Source of the DNA: Bufo bufo
Lineage: Eukaryota; Chordata; Amphibia; Anura; Bufonidae
Direction: 5' to 3'
Assembly (NCBI RefSeq): GCF_905171765.1
Contig: NC_053389.1
Coordinates: 741,211,146 to 741,275,145, forward strand
DNA: 64,000 bases
The notes beneath the pieces are model-generated. The model did no database searches, was not told the DNA's origin, and worked only from the letters and a program-made list of their open reading frames with translations. The position numbers and the translations under genes are program-made. Below are positions 33,761 to 46,611 of the stretch, piece after piece. Numbering within the stretch: the stretch's first letter is position 1; every line of letters starts with the position of its first letter.

Positions 33761-34729
33761 GGGTATGTGTTTGTGTATGTGCGTGCGTGCGTGTAAAACT
33801 TTATTGTATGTGCGTGTGTGTGGGGGCACGGGTGTTCGTGTACTAAAAAGTAAAAAAAAAAAATGGACAAGTGTTAGGGAAGAAAAAAAAAAAAGTTCAA
33901 ACTTGCTGATCAGCGGTACAACGCTGAGCGGCGGTGGGGCGGGCGATGCGCTAACAGTGGCCGGACGCTAAGCGTGCCGGCCAGTCAGCGCACACAAATT
34001 TTTTAAAAAAAGTGGTGCTGGGGGGCCAGTGGCGGGGGGGATCTAGGGTCTCAAAGCTAAAAAACAATAAGTTTAGATAAAGTGGTTCCCTTCTATCTCT
34101 GCCTAACGGTGCCTCTCCCTCACTGACCCTAACCTACCTGGAGGGTGATGGGTGCCGACGGGGGGATCGCAGGAGCCTGGTGAGGACGGTGCAGGTGCTG
34201 AAACAGGGAGAGGAGGGGAGAGAGGAGCGCCGGGAGTTTGAATCTCCCGCCTCTCATCAGCACACTGGACAGCAGCCATCAGCACCACGGCCAGCACCGC
34301 CTCTCCCAAATGCTCGGACTGTGATTGGTGGTGTGTAATCACACCACCGATCACAGTCTTTTTCCAGTTCATCGGGTCACCGGAGACCCGAATGGACCGG
34401 AAATGCAGCAAAACGCAGCAAACCGCAGGTCTGAATTGACCTGCGGTTTTCTGCGATCACCGATAGGGCGTTGTGACAGGATGCCCGCTGAAGGATTTCA
34501 GCGGACATCCTGTTCCAATTAACCCCCGCCGCACCGCAATCGCGTTTTAAACCCATGACATACCGGTACGTCATGGGTTCTTAAGGACTCGGGAAACATG
34601 CCGTACCGGTACGTCATGCGTTCCTAAGGGGTTAAAGGCTATGGATGCATTTGAGGGCTTATTATTATTGCATCGTACCTATTTTTAGCTAAAAAAAAAA
34701 AATCCAATGGGTCTTATTTTAAAAAAATA

Positions 34730-35091
34730 CAGGTGAAACTCGAAACATTAGAATATTGTGCAAAGTTCATTTATTTCAGTAATGCAACTTAAAAGGTGAA
34801 ACTAACATATGAGATAGACTCATTACATGCAAAGCGAGATATTTCAAGCCTTTATTGGTTATAATTTGGATGATTATGGCTTATAGCTTATGAAACCCCA
34901 AAGTCACAATCTCAGGTCCCCTTTGCTCAGGGGGTATGGATTAATTAGCTGACTAGAGTGTGACACTTTGAGCCTAGAATATTGAACCTTTTCACAAAAT
35001 TTTAATTTTAAGCTGCATTAATGCAATTCCTTTTTATTTGCATTACTGAAATAACTTCTACACAATATTCTAATTTTTTGAGTTTCACCTG
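34730..35091. repeat. MITE with CAGGTGAAACTCGAAA ends
   Basis: TA at 34728-34729 and 35092-35093 flank CAGGTGAAACTCGAAACATT and its mirror TTTTTTGAGTTTCACCTG. Internal TAGAATATTGTG and CACAATATTCTA are also paired. The TA target suggests a mariner-type origin; this repeat type is widespread in fish and frogs as I recall. Confidence 0.8.
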
Positions 35092-35655
35092 TATAGTGTT
35101 TGCTGCTCTGTCCCCTTCACAATGAAATCTGTCAGAGGCGTTTACACACTTTTAACCCCTCAAATGCTGCAGTCAATTACCAGAGTTGCTGTGCTCCTAG
35201 TGACTCCTAGAGAAGTTCAAGCACTGATTCTCCGATGGACTGCAATGGTAAATCAGTAAGGCCCCTTTCACACGGGCGCAATGCGTGAGGTGAACGCATT
35301 GCACCCGTACTGAATCCGGACCCATTCATTTCTATGGGGCTGTGCACATGAGCAGTGATTTTCACTCATCACTTGTGCGTTGCGTGAAAATCGAAGCATG
35401 CTCTATATTGTGCCTTTTTTTACGCAACACAGGCCCCATAGAAGTGAATGGGGCTGCGTGAAAATCGCAAGCAAGTGCGGATGCGGTGCGATTTCACACA
35501 CGGTTGCTATTAGACGATCGGAATGGGGACCCGATCATTATTATTTTCCCTTATAACATGGCTATAAGGGAAAATAATAGCATTCCTAATACAGAATGTA
35601 TAGTACAATAGGGCTGGAGGGGTTAAAAAAATAATAATAATTGAACTCACCTTAA

Positions 35656-38600
35656 CCTCTTCAGGACATCAGGTACGCCCTGATATCCTGGTAATTCAGG
35701 ACCTGTACGCCCTGTGTATTTCTGATCACCGGCGGGCGGTGATCGGAAGCCGGTGCCTGCTCAAATCATTGAGCAGGCACCTCGGCTAAATGCGAGGGGG
35801 GGGGGGGGGGTCCCGTGACCCCCCCATGTTGGCGATCGCCGCAAACCGCAGGTCAATTCAGACCTGCGGTTTGTGGCTTTTTATGGTGCGGGCAGCGGTG
35901 CTATCGGGACCCCATGGGGCTGTAGGGGGGACCCGATGGCATGGAAGGCAGCGCGATGCCTTCCTTTGACGTGCCTGTGAGATCCAGCCCCCTGGATCTC
36001 ACTGGCCGGAATCTGTATGAGTAATACTCACTGTATTACTCATACAGCCAATGCATTCCAATACAGAAGTATTGGAATGCATTGTAAAGGATTAGACCCC
36101 CAAAAGTTCAAGTCCCAAAGTGGGACAAAAAATAAAGTGAAAAAAAAGTTGAAAAAATAAAGTTTTCCCCCCAAAAATTAAGTTTCAAGTAAAAATAAAC
36201 AAAAACGTCATTTTCCCCAAATAAAGTAAAAAAAAATTGGTAAAAAATAGGGGGGGGGGGGGGAATATATTAGGTATCGCCGCGTGCGTATCGACCGGCT
36301 CTATAAACATATCACATGACATTTTGATCGCTTGGTGTTGCACTTTTTATGATGTAAGGTGACAAAAATGGCTTTTTGGCACCGTTTAAATTTTTTTTTT
36401 TACGGTGTTTATCTGACGGGGTATATTATGGGATATATTTATACAGCTGGTCGCTACAGATGTGATGATACCTAATGTGTTTTTTCTATATTATTTTTTT
36501 TTTTTATACTTGAAATTGAAATACATACTGTATTACTCATACAGCCAATGAATTCCAATACAGAAGTATTGGAATGCATTATAAAGGGGATCAGACCCCC
36601 AAAAGTTAAAGTCCCAAAGTGGGACAAAAAATAAAGTAAAAAATATTGACATATTAGGTATCGCCACGTCCATATCGACCGGCTCTGTAAACATATCACA
36701 TGACCTAATCCCTCAGATGAACACCATAAAAAATTAAAACTGTGCTAAATAAACCATTTTTTTGTCACCTTACATCACAAAAAGTACAACAACAAGCGAT
36801 CAAAAGGCGTACGCCCACCAAAATAGTACCAATCTAACCGTCAACTCATCCCGCAAAAAATTGTCTCAGGTAGGGGCTCATCGCCCAAAAAAAAAAAAAA
36901 ACTATGGCTCAGAATATGGAGACACTAAAACATAATTTTTTTTGTTTTAAAAAAAGCTGTTATTGTGTAAAACTTACATAAATAAATAAAGTATACATAT
37001 TAGGTATCGCCACGTCCGTATCGACCGGCTCTATAAAAATATCACATGACCTAACCCCTCAGATGAACACCGCAAAAAATAAAAACTGTGCTAAATAAAC
37101 AATTTTTTGTCACCTTACATCACAAAAAGTGTAATAGCAAGCGATCAAAAAGTCATAAGCACCCCAAAATAATGCCAATCAAATCGTCATTTCATCCCGC
37201 AAAATCATACCCTACCCAAGATAATCGCCCAAAAACTGAAAAAACTATGGATCTCAGACTATGGAACACTAAAACATGATTATTTTTTTGTTTCAAAAAT
37301 TTTATCATTGTTTAAAACTTACATAAATAAAAAAAGTATACATCTTAGGTATCGCCGCATCCGTAATAAGTTACTCTAAAAATACCACATGATCTAACCT
37401 GTCAGATGAATGTTGTAAATAACAAAAAAAAACGGTGCCAAAACAGCTATTTCTTGTTACCTTGCCTAACAAAAAGTGTAATATAGAGCATTCAAAAATC
37501 ATATGTACCCTAAACTAGTACCAACAAAACTTCCACCCTATCCCATAATTTCTCAAATGGGATCACTTTTTTGGATTTTCTACTCTAGGGGTGCATCAGG
37601 GGCGCTTCAAATGGGACATGGTGTAAAAAAAAAGTCCAGCAAAATCTGCCTTCCAAAAACCGTATGGCATTCCTTTCCTGCTGCGCCCTGCCGTGTGCCC
37701 GTACAGCAGTTTACGACCACATATGGGGTGTTTCTGTAAACTACAGAATCAGGGCCATAAATATTGAGTTTTGTTTGGCTGTTAACCCTTGCTTTGTAAC
37801 TGGAAAAAAAAAAATTAAAGGGAAAATCTGCCAAAAAGTGAAATTTGGAAATTGTATCTCTATTTTCCATTAATTCTTGTGGAACACCTAAAGGGTTAAC
37901 AACGTTTGTAAAATCAGTTTTGAATACCTTGAGGGGTGTAGTTTCTAGAATGGGGTAATTTTTGGGTGGTTTCTATTATGTAAGCCTCACAAAGTGACTT
38001 CAGACCTGAACTGGTCCTTTTAAAAAGTTGGTTTTTGAAAATTTCTGAGAAATTTCAAGATTTACTTCTAAATTTCTAAGCCTTGTAACGTCCCCAAAAA
38101 ATAAAATGTCATTCCCAAAATAATCCTAACATGAAGTAGACATATGGGGAATGTAAAGTAATAACTATTTTTGTAGGTATTACTATATATTATAGAAGTA
38201 GAGAAATTGAAACTTGGAGATTTGTAAATTTTTCCAAATTTTTGGCAAATTTGGTATTTTTTTTATAAATAAAAATGTGTTTTTTTTTTACTCCATTTTA
38301 CCAGTGTCATGAAGTACAGTATGTGACGAAAAAACAATCTCAGAATGGCCTGGATAAGTCAAAGCGTTTTAAAGTTATCACCACTTAAAGTGACACTGGT
38401 CAGATTTGCAAAAAATGGCCTGGTCCTTAAGGTGAAATAAGGCTTTTTTTCTCTCTCAGGCTATGAGCTGAGCGCTGCGATTGGCCAGCGCTACAGCCTG
38501 GGAGAAGGAGACGCTGGCAGGCTCCACCCAGTTGAGCCGAACATCTGAAGATACCGGAGCCTATACCGGGAGAACAGAGCGGCGCCCAGGGATAATAGTA

Positions 38601-38687
38601 AGTGCAGGGAGATCCCTGGGTGCCGCTCTCCATGTCTGTATGCTTAGTTTAGATTTTTTATTCTAGAGAAAGGTCCTCTTTATGGAG
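35656..38687 (+). mobile_element. Non-autonomous piggyBac derivative B, TTAA-flanked
   Basis: Flanked by TTAA at 35652-35655 and 38688-38691. It begins CCTCTTCAGGACATCAGG and carries the same noncoding blocks as element A in opposite orientation: AAACCGCAGGTCAATTCAG, AAAAAGTGTAATAGCAAGCG, CCCTCAAGGTATTCAAAACTG (here inverted) and the end block CACTGGTCAGATTTGC near 38392. It has no transposase gene. Its interior repeats the unit around CATATTAGGTATCGCCACGTC (near 36651, 36999, 37346) in tandem. The last ~250 bp (38440-38687) is not shared with A. Confidence 0.75.
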
Positions 38688-38918
38688 TTAATCCACTTGT
38701 TCGCGCAGCCCGATTTCTCTTCTGTCTTCATCTTTGCTGTGCACAGGAAAAGGACCTGTGGTGACGTCACTGCGCTAATCACATGGTCCATCACCATGGT
38801 GATGGATCATGTGATGGAACATGTGATGAGCGCAGTGACGTTATCAAAGGTCCTATTTCAACTGCACAGCAAAGATGAAGACAGAAGAGAAGCCGGGCTA
38901 CGCGAACAAGTGGATTAA
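38688..38918. repeat. Central palindrome of the foldback
   Basis: TTAATCCACTTGTTCGCG..CAGCCC is mirrored by GGGCTACGCGAACAAGTGGATTAA (each half shorter than 25 bp in any quoted part), with the centre at CACCATGGTGATGG near 38795. This is the hinge between the two arms. Confidence 0.85.
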
Positions 38919-39317
38919 GGTGAGTTAAATAATTTTTTATTAATTTTTTTAACCCCTCCAGCCCTATTGTACTATGCATTCTATATTAAGAATGCTATTA
39001 TTTTCCCGTATAACCATGTTATAAGGGAAAATAATAAAATCTGCACAACACCTAATCCAAACCTGAACTTCTGTGAAGAAGTCCGGGTTCGGGTACCAAA
39101 CATGCAGATTTTTCTCACACGCATGAAAAAAACGCATTACAATGTTTTGCACTCTTGCGGAAAAATCGCGCATGTTCCCACAACGCCCGTGTGAAACCAG
39201 CCTTAATATGGGAGAAGCGATCAGATGATCACATTAAAGTTCCCTAGGGGGACTAAAAGAAAATATATTTTAACATTTTTAATATATATACTATGTGTAT
39301 GTGTGTGTGTATATATA

Positions 39318-40745
39318 CACTGCTCAAAAAAATAAAGGGAACACAAAAATAACACATTCTAGATCTGAGTTAATTAAATATTCTTCTGAAATACTTTGTT
39401 CTTTACATAGTTGAATGTGCTGACAACAAAATCACACAAAAATTAAAAAATGGAAATCAAATTTTTCAACCCATGGAGGTCTGGATTTGGAGTCACACTC
39501 AAAATTAAAGTGGAAAAACACACTACAGGCTGATCCAACTTTGATGTAATGTCCTTAAAACAAGTCAAAATGAGGCTCAGTAGTGTGTGTGTCCTCCACG
39601 TGCCTGTATGACCTCCCTACAACCCCTATGCATGCTCCTGATGAGGTGGTGGACGGTCTCCATAGCATCAATGCCTTCGTCTTGCAGGAACTGCTGACAC
39701 ACTCCAGCCACATGAGGTCTAGCATTGTCTTGCATTAGGAGGAACCCAGGGCCAACCGCACCAGCATATGGTCTCACAAGGGGTCTGAGGATCTCATCTC
39801 GGTACCTAATGGCAGTCAGGCTACCTCTGGCGAGCACATGGAGGGCTGTGCGGCCCTCCAAAGAAATGCCACCCCACACCATTACTGACCCAATGCCAAA
39901 CCGGTCATGCTGGAGGATGTTGCAGGCAGCAGAACGTTCTCCACGGCGTCTCCAGACTCTGTCACGTCTGTCACATGTGCTCAGTGTTAACCTGCTTTCA
40001 TCTGTGAAGAGCACAGGGCGCCAGTGGCGAATTTGCCAATCTTGGTGTTCTCTGGCAAATGCCAAACGTCCTGCAGGTGTTGGGCTGTAAGCACAACCCC
40101 CACCTGTGGACGTCAGGCCCTCATATCACCCTCATGGAGTCTGTTTATGACCATTTGAGCAGACACATGCACACTTGTGGCCTGCTGAAGGTCATTTTGC
40201 AGGGCTCCGGCAGTGCTCCTCCTGTTCCTCCTTGCACAAAGGCAGAGGTAGCGGTCCTGCTGCTGGGTTGTTGCCCTCCTACGGCCTCCTCCACGTCTCC
40301 TGATGTACTGGCCTGTCTCCTGGTAGCGCCTCCATGCTCTGGACACTACGCTGACAGACACAGCAAACCTTCTTGCGATAGCTCGCATTGATGTACCATC
40401 CTGGATAAGCTGCACTACCACTTGTGTGGGTTGTAGACTCCGTCTCATGCTCCCACTAGAGTGAAAGCACCGCCAGCATTCAAAAGTGACCAAAACATCA
40501 GCCAGGAAGCATAGGAACTGATAAGTGATCTGTGGTCCCCACCTGCAGAACCACTCCTTTATTGGGGGTGTCTTGCTAATTGCCTATAATTTACACCTGT
40601 TGTCTATCCCATTTGCACAACAGCATGTGAAATTGATTGTCACTCAGTGTTGCTTCCTAAGTGGATAGTTTGATTTCACAGAAGTGTGATTGACTTGGAG
40701 TTACATTGTGTTGTTTAAGTGTTCCCTTTATTTTTTTGAGCAGTG
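39318..40745 (-). mobile_element. Tc1/mariner element B
   Basis: TA duplications flank CACTGCTCAAAAAAATAAAG at the left and CTTTATTTTTTTGAGCAGTG at the right. The element is 1,428 bp, close to full Tc1 length. It sits in a (TA)n microsatellite, like element A. Confidence 0.93.
39577..40448 (-). pseudogene. Tc1 transposase, damaged, third catalytic residue deleted
   Basis: The start at 40446-40448 gives [20 protein letters not shown], followed by the helix-turn-helix region ([20 protein letters not shown]). A TGA near 40113 follows HEGDMRA and a one-base frameshift lies near 40065-40085. The catalytic core resumes in the other frame with LFTDESRLT and LLMQDNARPH, both Asp residues kept. After LQDEGIDAM the sequence jumps to TVHHLIRSM, so the block that normally reads SPDLNPIEHLWD and supplies the catalytic Glu is missing. 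The end is RGGHTHY. The gene cannot make an active enzyme. Confidence 0.9.
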
Positions 40746-40904
40746 TATATATATATATACATTTTTTTTTCAGGTTACTCTTTTCTCTATTTAAAAAATA
40801 AACATCGCCATGGTCTAAAGTGCCTGAACAATTAAAATATATAAGTATTTATTCCATATGGTGAACAGCTTAATAGAAACAAAATGGCCGAAAGCACCTT
40901 TTTT

Positions 40905-41168
40905 TTTTTTCCTTCAAACTTCAGGTGGACTTTCATGTGTCTTTTACTGAGGAAAGGCTTCTTTCTGGCCACTCTGCCATAAAGCCCAGATTGGTGAAGT
41001 GCCGCAGTGATGGTTGACCTTCTGGAAGATTCTCCCATCTGCACACAGGATCTTTAGAGCTCAGCCAGAGTGACCATTGGGCTCTTGGTCACCTCTCTCA
41101 CCAAGGCCCGCCCTAGGATGAGTCCTGGTTGTTCCAAACTTCTTTAATTTAAGAATTATGGAGGATAC
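40905..41168 (-). pseudogene. Tc1 transposase fragment C, distal half
   Basis: The minus strand reads MGESSRRSTITAALHQSGLY then GRVARKKPFLSKRHM, a Tc1 block just after the paired helix-turn-helix domains. Upstream, at 41110-41168, IKEVWNN-type codons decay from the standard KKFGTT..PRAGRP region with stops and frameshifts. The remaining proximal half is at 47270-47370, 6.1 kb away. The catalytic domain is gone; the left end is truncated near 40905. Confidence 0.8.
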
Positions 41169-42306
41169 TAGTGGCAAAAATACGCCGTAGTGGCTGGTAC
41201 GGGGCCTGGACAGCAGGAGCAATAAGACGACAAGTTATTTACTTTCAGGGCCCACCACCCACAGTAGCAGGGCGCCCAGCTTGTATACCCTCCAGTGGCA
41301 CTGGCACAGTAGACAGACTCTATCCTGTGTCCAGTGCTGAGCACAGGGGAGGTGCAATTTTATTTGCAAAGTAGCTCAGCAATGGAGAGAGATAAGTGGT
41401 GATGAAGGGCCTGAGTGATATGACATTCTCATATTAGCTATGTGAATGGAAAAATAAAAAAAGTTATGGCTATTAATCTCTGGGATGAAAAATCAAATAT
41501 GCAAAAATGAAAATAGTAAAAAGGGATAGTCACACCTCTTACTGGAAAAGTCTAGATGCATGTAACAGTATATTCCAAAATTTAACTATGTAACTATATT
41601 AGTAGTTCATATAAGGCCCTAATTCAGTACATATAATAACTACGGTATATATTGAAATAATAATCATACAGCACTATAGCTATTCTCTGTGGCAGGATGC
41701 TGCAGACATGTGCTTAGCGATATGGCCCTATTAATAGAACACCAAAGTCATTATACACGGCAGAACGCCAGAAGCACTGGAATGCAATTCACGTGCACAG
41801 TATATGTTTACAACGTTTACTTTGATTCATCAAAAGATTAAAAATAATTAATTACATCAGGATCTTATTCCCACAACAAACTAGTATCACTAATAGCAAT
41901 ACCATATGAATATTCAACAGCATCAGCGGACTCCTAACGTCTTGTTTAAAGGGGTTCTGCACTTTGTTTAAACTGATGATCTATCCTCTGGATAGATCAT
42001 CAGCATCTGATCAGTACATTAGGGTCACCTTAGGCTCTACAAAAAACGCAGTGTTTGCCCGATCAGGCCTGATCTTGTGCGCACACTTGCGTTCAGTCCG
42101 CCCCACCGCAGTGAGAGAATAATTTTTTCCTGATCACTGCAAAACACGGTAAAATCGCTGCGCCGCTATAAAGATCACTTTTGAGCTTTCTGGATCTTTA
42201 TTAGCAATCGCAGCTTTACTTCGCAAGCACTCCTTTTTACTAGGCAGGTTTGCTCTTTTTCCCGGGTAGTCTCAGAGGAATACCCCCTAAATTTAGTGAG
42301 CCCAAA

Positions 42307-44259
42307 ATGTCAAACAAGGGGTATTCCGCTGAAGAGGCCTACAGGATTCTGGCCGTGATGGATGAAAGCGATGGGGACGCCTCACCCGCTGAATCCAGTG
42401 GTTCAGAATATGAACCTGTAGACAGCAGTGGCACTCTAACCGCTAGCGAAGATGACGAGGTTGAGGTCCCTGCTACGGTCAGGTGTACCCGATCCCATGT
42501 CAGTGTTCTGCATACCCCGCATGATGAGCCTCATTTGCAGCAGAGTGGTGCTAGCGCTGATCTTGTTTATGGTGCGGCATACACCAGCAGCGCAGCACAT
42601 CCTGGACCTTCTACCAGCACTGCCGTATTCCCTGGTGAAGTGGCGAGCACCAGAAGGGCAGTTCAAGCTGGTTCGGTGGCACATGCAGTAACTCCCCCGT
42701 CGCAGCCACCACGTTCACAGGCCCGTAGAGCCCTTAGTCTCCCAGAGGTGCTGGCAAATCCTAATTGGCACTCCCCTGCTTCCCCGCACCCGTATTGCCC
42801 CCTTTCACCACCCAGTCTGGCTTTTGCGTGGAGACAGCTCATTTAGGATCAGCCCTCGAGTTTTTTTAGCTGTTCTTCACCGCGGATCTCTATGACTTAG
42901 TTGTGGCAGAAACCAACCACTACGCCACAGACTATATAACCGCCAATCCGGAAAGATACTATGCCCAGCCTTACCGGTGGAAACCAGTCACTGTTTCCTA
43001 ATTTAAATTTTTCTTGGGCCTTATCCTCAGCATGGGTCTAACAAAAAAAAATGTATTGCGGTCCTATTGGTCTGAAGACCCAATACATTACATGCCCATG
43101 TTCTCTGCTGCAATGTCCAGGGCACGTTTTGAGGTCATCATGTGCTTTTATGCATTTCGCTGACAATAGAACCTGTCATCCAAGAGGCCACCCTGCTTAT
43201 GACCGGCTCCACAAAATTCGGCCCCTCATAGACCATTTGTCATCCAGATTTGCAGATGCGTATACGCCCAATCAGAACATCTGGATAGACGAGTCCCTAG
43301 TACATTTTACCGGGCGCCTTGGCATCAAACAGTACATCCCCAGCAAGCGCGCCTGGTATGGGGTCAAACTGTATAAGCTCTGTGAAAGGGCCACAGGCTA
43401 TACATATCGTTTTAGGGTCTATGAGGGAAAAGACTCAAAACTGGAGCCGGTCGGATGTCCTGACTACCTGGGGAGCAGTGGCAAGATTGTCTGGGACTTG
43501 GTGTCACCCTTACTCCACAAGGGGTACCACTTATACGTGGACAATTTTTACTCAAGCGTGGCCCTCATTCGGCACTTACATCTAGTCGGAATTCAATGCT
43601 GTGGCACCGTGCGACCTAGTCACCGGGGCTTCCCCCAACGGCTCATTAATACCCAAATTGCACGGGGGGAGAGGGCTGCCTTGTGTGACCAAGAACTGCT
43701 CGCGGTGAAGTGGAGGGACAAGAGGGACGTTTACCTTCTGTCCACCATTCACGCAGACACGACTGTCCAAATTGAAAGGGCAACTGGAGTCATTGTGAAA
43801 CCCCTCTCTGTCTACGACTATAACCTTCACATGGGAGGGGTGGACTTCAATGACCAGATGTTGGCTCCCTATTTAGTGTCCCGCCGCACCAGACGCTGGT
43901 ATAAGAAGGTGTCTGTATATTTAATTCAATTGGCTGCCTATAATAGTTTTGTTCTCTACAGTAAGGCTGGGAGAACGGGATCCTTGCTAAAATTCCAGGA
44001 AGAGATCATTTCGGAAATCCTGTATCCAGGAGGGTCCGTGCCCCAAGTCACTGCTGTAGTGAGCCGGCTACATGGCAGACACTTCCCGAGTGTCTATCCT
44101 GGTACCCCAACTTAACGTTCCCCAAGAAAAAGATGTTGTGTCTGTAGCAGGGGTGGAATAAGGCGTGACACCACCTTTTTTTGTCCTGACTGTCCTGACC
44201 AGCCTGCCCTATGCATAGGAGAGTGTTTCCGCAAGTACCACACACAGGTACACTATTAG
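42307..44259 (+). pseudogene. Second piggyBac transposase gene, decayed
   Basis: ATG at 42307 begins MSNKGYSAEEAYRILAVMDE with an acidic N-terminus. The EEAY motif is shared with element A. The frame is open to 42846, then the sequence 42847-43160 carries the next domain (FTADLYDLVVAETNHYA, YRWKPVTVS, LGLILSMGLTKKNVLRSYWS) in another frame with stops. From about 43150 the first frame resumes: MHFADNRTCHPRGHPAYDRL, IDESLVHFTGR (catalytic Asp present), YVDNFYSS (Asp), MGGVDFNDQ (Asp). TAA at 44113-44115 then interrupts. The same frame continues through an intact cysteine-rich tail (RCCVCSRGGIRRDTT, CPDCPDQPALCIGECF) to TAG at 44257-44259. The gene needs at least two frameshifts and several stops, so it is dead. 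It is clearly a different subfamily from element A. Confidence 0.9.
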
Positions 44260-44559
44260 TGTAGGGATTACGTGACACAGGACAGGCACACAGGGCTATT
44301 AGGGCCCTTTCACACAGAGCTGCCACAAACTTCTCCTTTCACCTGAGACAAAGTGCATAATGTACTTCGCCACATCTCTGGGCGATTTGCGCTTTGCACA
44401 TTGTCCCATGGGGAAGGAGAGGTTTATCCTCTAAAGGTAAAAGAAAAAAAAAATCACAGGTAAGCAAAAAAGTAAATTTTCTGTTTCAAAAGTTCAATAA
44501 AGTTTATAAAAGTTAATGTTCTGTTCAAATGTTATATAAAGTTAATGTTAATAAATTTA

Positions 44560-46611
44560 TTGCGTTGCGGCCTGTTTTTTTTTTTAACCTTCTAGGTGGA
44601 CCAAGCGATCAACCAGCTGCAGCACTGATGTGCATTGCGCTGCTGTCAGATTACACAAAAGTCGGTGTATGCGGCGCTGCAAGACGAGATTTCTCCTCTG
44701 CAGTAAAAAAGATACGTTTGCCGAGGCTTATGAGCTGAGGGGCAATGTTCATATGCTTTGGCAAACACTTTGTATAAAAATAAAAAAATAAAAAAAATTC
44801 TGGCAATGATTTATTCATCCACATCGATTGATGTGAATGGAGAAATCGGGTTTGCCAGGGCATACGAGCTGAGTGGGTTTGGATGTTGGGCGGAGCTCCT
44901 ATGTCCTGGCAGACGCCTTTCCCCTCCTTTTTTTTTTTGCACATTTTTTGGAAGAGATTTTTTCATCCACATTGATCGATGCGAATGAAGAAATCTGTGC
45001 CGTTAATTTTTTCTTTCAGCCCAGAGGCTGAACGGAAAAAAAAATCTCATTACCCGTATGCTCAATATAAGGAGAATAGCAGAAACTCCTAATGCTGGCC
45101 ATACATGTAATGATTGTGGAGACCCTCAAATGCCAGGGCAGTACAAACACCCCACAAATGACCCCATTTTGGAAAGAAGACACCCCAAGGTATTCGCTGA
45201 GGGGCATATTGAGTTCATGAAAGATTTAACTTTTTGTCCCAAGTTAGCGGAAAGGGAGACTTTGTGAGAAAAAAAATATATATCAATTTCCGCTAACTTG
45301 TGCCAAAAAAGTCTTCTATGAACTCGCCATGCCCCTCACGGAATACCTTGGGGTGTCTTCCTTCCAAAATGGGGTCACATGTATTTATACTGCCCTGGCA
45401 TTTTAGGGCCCTAAAGCGTGAGAAGAAGTCTGGAATCCAAATGTCTAAAAATGCCCTCCTAAAAGGTACTCATTGGAATTTGGGCCCCTTTGCGCACCTA
45501 GGCTGCAAAAAAGTGTCACACATGTGGTGTACTCAGGAGAAGTAGGGCAATGTGTTTTGGGGCGTCTTTTTACATATACCCATGCTGGGTGAGAGGAATA
45601 TCTCTGTAAAAGACAACTTTATATAAAAAAAATGGGGAAAGTTGTCATTTACAGAGATATTTCTCACACACAGTATGGGTATATGTAAAAATACACCTCA
45701 AAACACATTGCCCTACTTCTCCTGAGTACGGCGATACCACATGTGTGACACTTTTTTGCAGCCTAGGTGCGCAAAGGGGCCCAAATTCCAATGAGTACCT
45801 TTAGGATTTCACAGGGCATTTTTTACGCATTTGGATTCCAAACTACTTCTCACGCTTTAGGTCCCCTAAAATGCCAGGGCAGTATAAATACCCCACAAGT
45901 GACCCCATTTTGGAAAGAAGACACCCCAAGGTATTTCGTGAGGGGCATGGCGAGTTCATGTAAAATTTTATTTTTTTGTCACAAGTTAGTGGAATATGAG
46001 ACTTTGTAAGAAAAAAAAAAAATATCAATTTCCGCTAACTTGTGCCAAAAAAGTCTTCTATGAACTCACCATGCCCCCCACGGAATACCTTGGGGTGTCC
46101 TCTTTCCAAAATGGGGTTATTTGTAGGGTATTTATACTGCCCTGGCATTTTAGGGGCCCTAGGCTGCAAAAAAGTGTCACACATGTGGTATCGCCGTACT
46201 CAGGAGAAGTAGGGCAATGTGTTTTGGGGTGTCTTTTTACATATACCTATGCTGGGTGAGAGAAAAATCTCTGGAAATTGACAACTTTGTATAAAAAAAA
46301 TGGGAAAAGTTGTCATTTACAGAGATATTTCTCTCACCCAGCATGGGTATATGTAAAAATACACCCCAAAACACATTGCCCTACTTCTCCTAAGTACAGC
46401 GATACCACGTGTGACACTTTTTTGCAGCCTAGGTGCGCAAAGGGGCCCAAATTCCAATGAGTACTTTTAGGATTTCACAGGGCATTTTTTTTACGCATTT
46501 GGATTCCAAACTACTTCTCACGCTTTAGGGCCCCTAAAATGCCAGGGCAGTATAAATACCCCACAAGTGACCCCATTTTGGAAAGAAGACACCCCAAGGT
46601 ATTTCGTGTTA
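44560..46611. repeat. piggyBac-II associated tandem and inverted repeats
   Basis: Blocks of about 60-100 bp recur in both orientations: CCATTTTGGAAAGAAGACAC (about 45163, 45907, 46576) and its complement (about 45356, 46092), GCAATGTGTTTTGGGG (45549, 46213) and complement, GGGTATATGTAAAAATACAC. They pair into large imperfect hairpins. The same blocks recur at 62217-63380. 44260-44559 is flank with a short GGGCCCTTTCACACAGAGC end-like motif at 44303. Confidence 0.8.

Larger units (their letters stand above)
27385..34631 (-). mobile_element. piggyBac-type element A (7.2 kb with insertions)
   Basis: TTAA at 27381-27384 and 34632-34635 flank CCCCTTAAGGACTCAG at the left and CGTTCCTAAGGGG at the right, which are inverted repeats. 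Inside is a piggyBac transposase gene (minus strand). The transposase 5' side (33761-34631) is about 0.9 kb, with hairpins such as ACCGCAGGTCTGAATTGACCTGCGGT (split here as ACCGCAGGT / ACCTGCGGT). The 3' side is several kb of repetitive noncoding DNA with direct and inverted copies of CCCTCAAGGTATTCAAAACTG. A hAT element (28218-30345) and a hairpin MITE (31740-31880) are nested in it. Confidence 0.85.
35260..39202. mobile_element. Large foldback MITE (Harbinger-like ends) carrying a piggyBac derivative
   Basis: GGCCCCTTTCACACGGGCG at 35260, after TAA, is mirrored by ACGCCCGTGTGAAACCAGCC ending at 39202 before TTA. The arms match over about 500 bp each (for example CCTTATAACATGGCTATAAGGG near 35549 and the partner near 39005; ATAGGGCTGGAGGGGTTAA near 35610 and its mirror near 38949). 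The left arm stops at TTAA (35652-35655) and resumes at TTAA (38688-38691). Confidence 0.8.

Noticed and set aside
33402..33971. 189-residue plus-strand frame
   Set aside because: It is antisense to the piggyBac transposase N-terminus and has no domain of its own.
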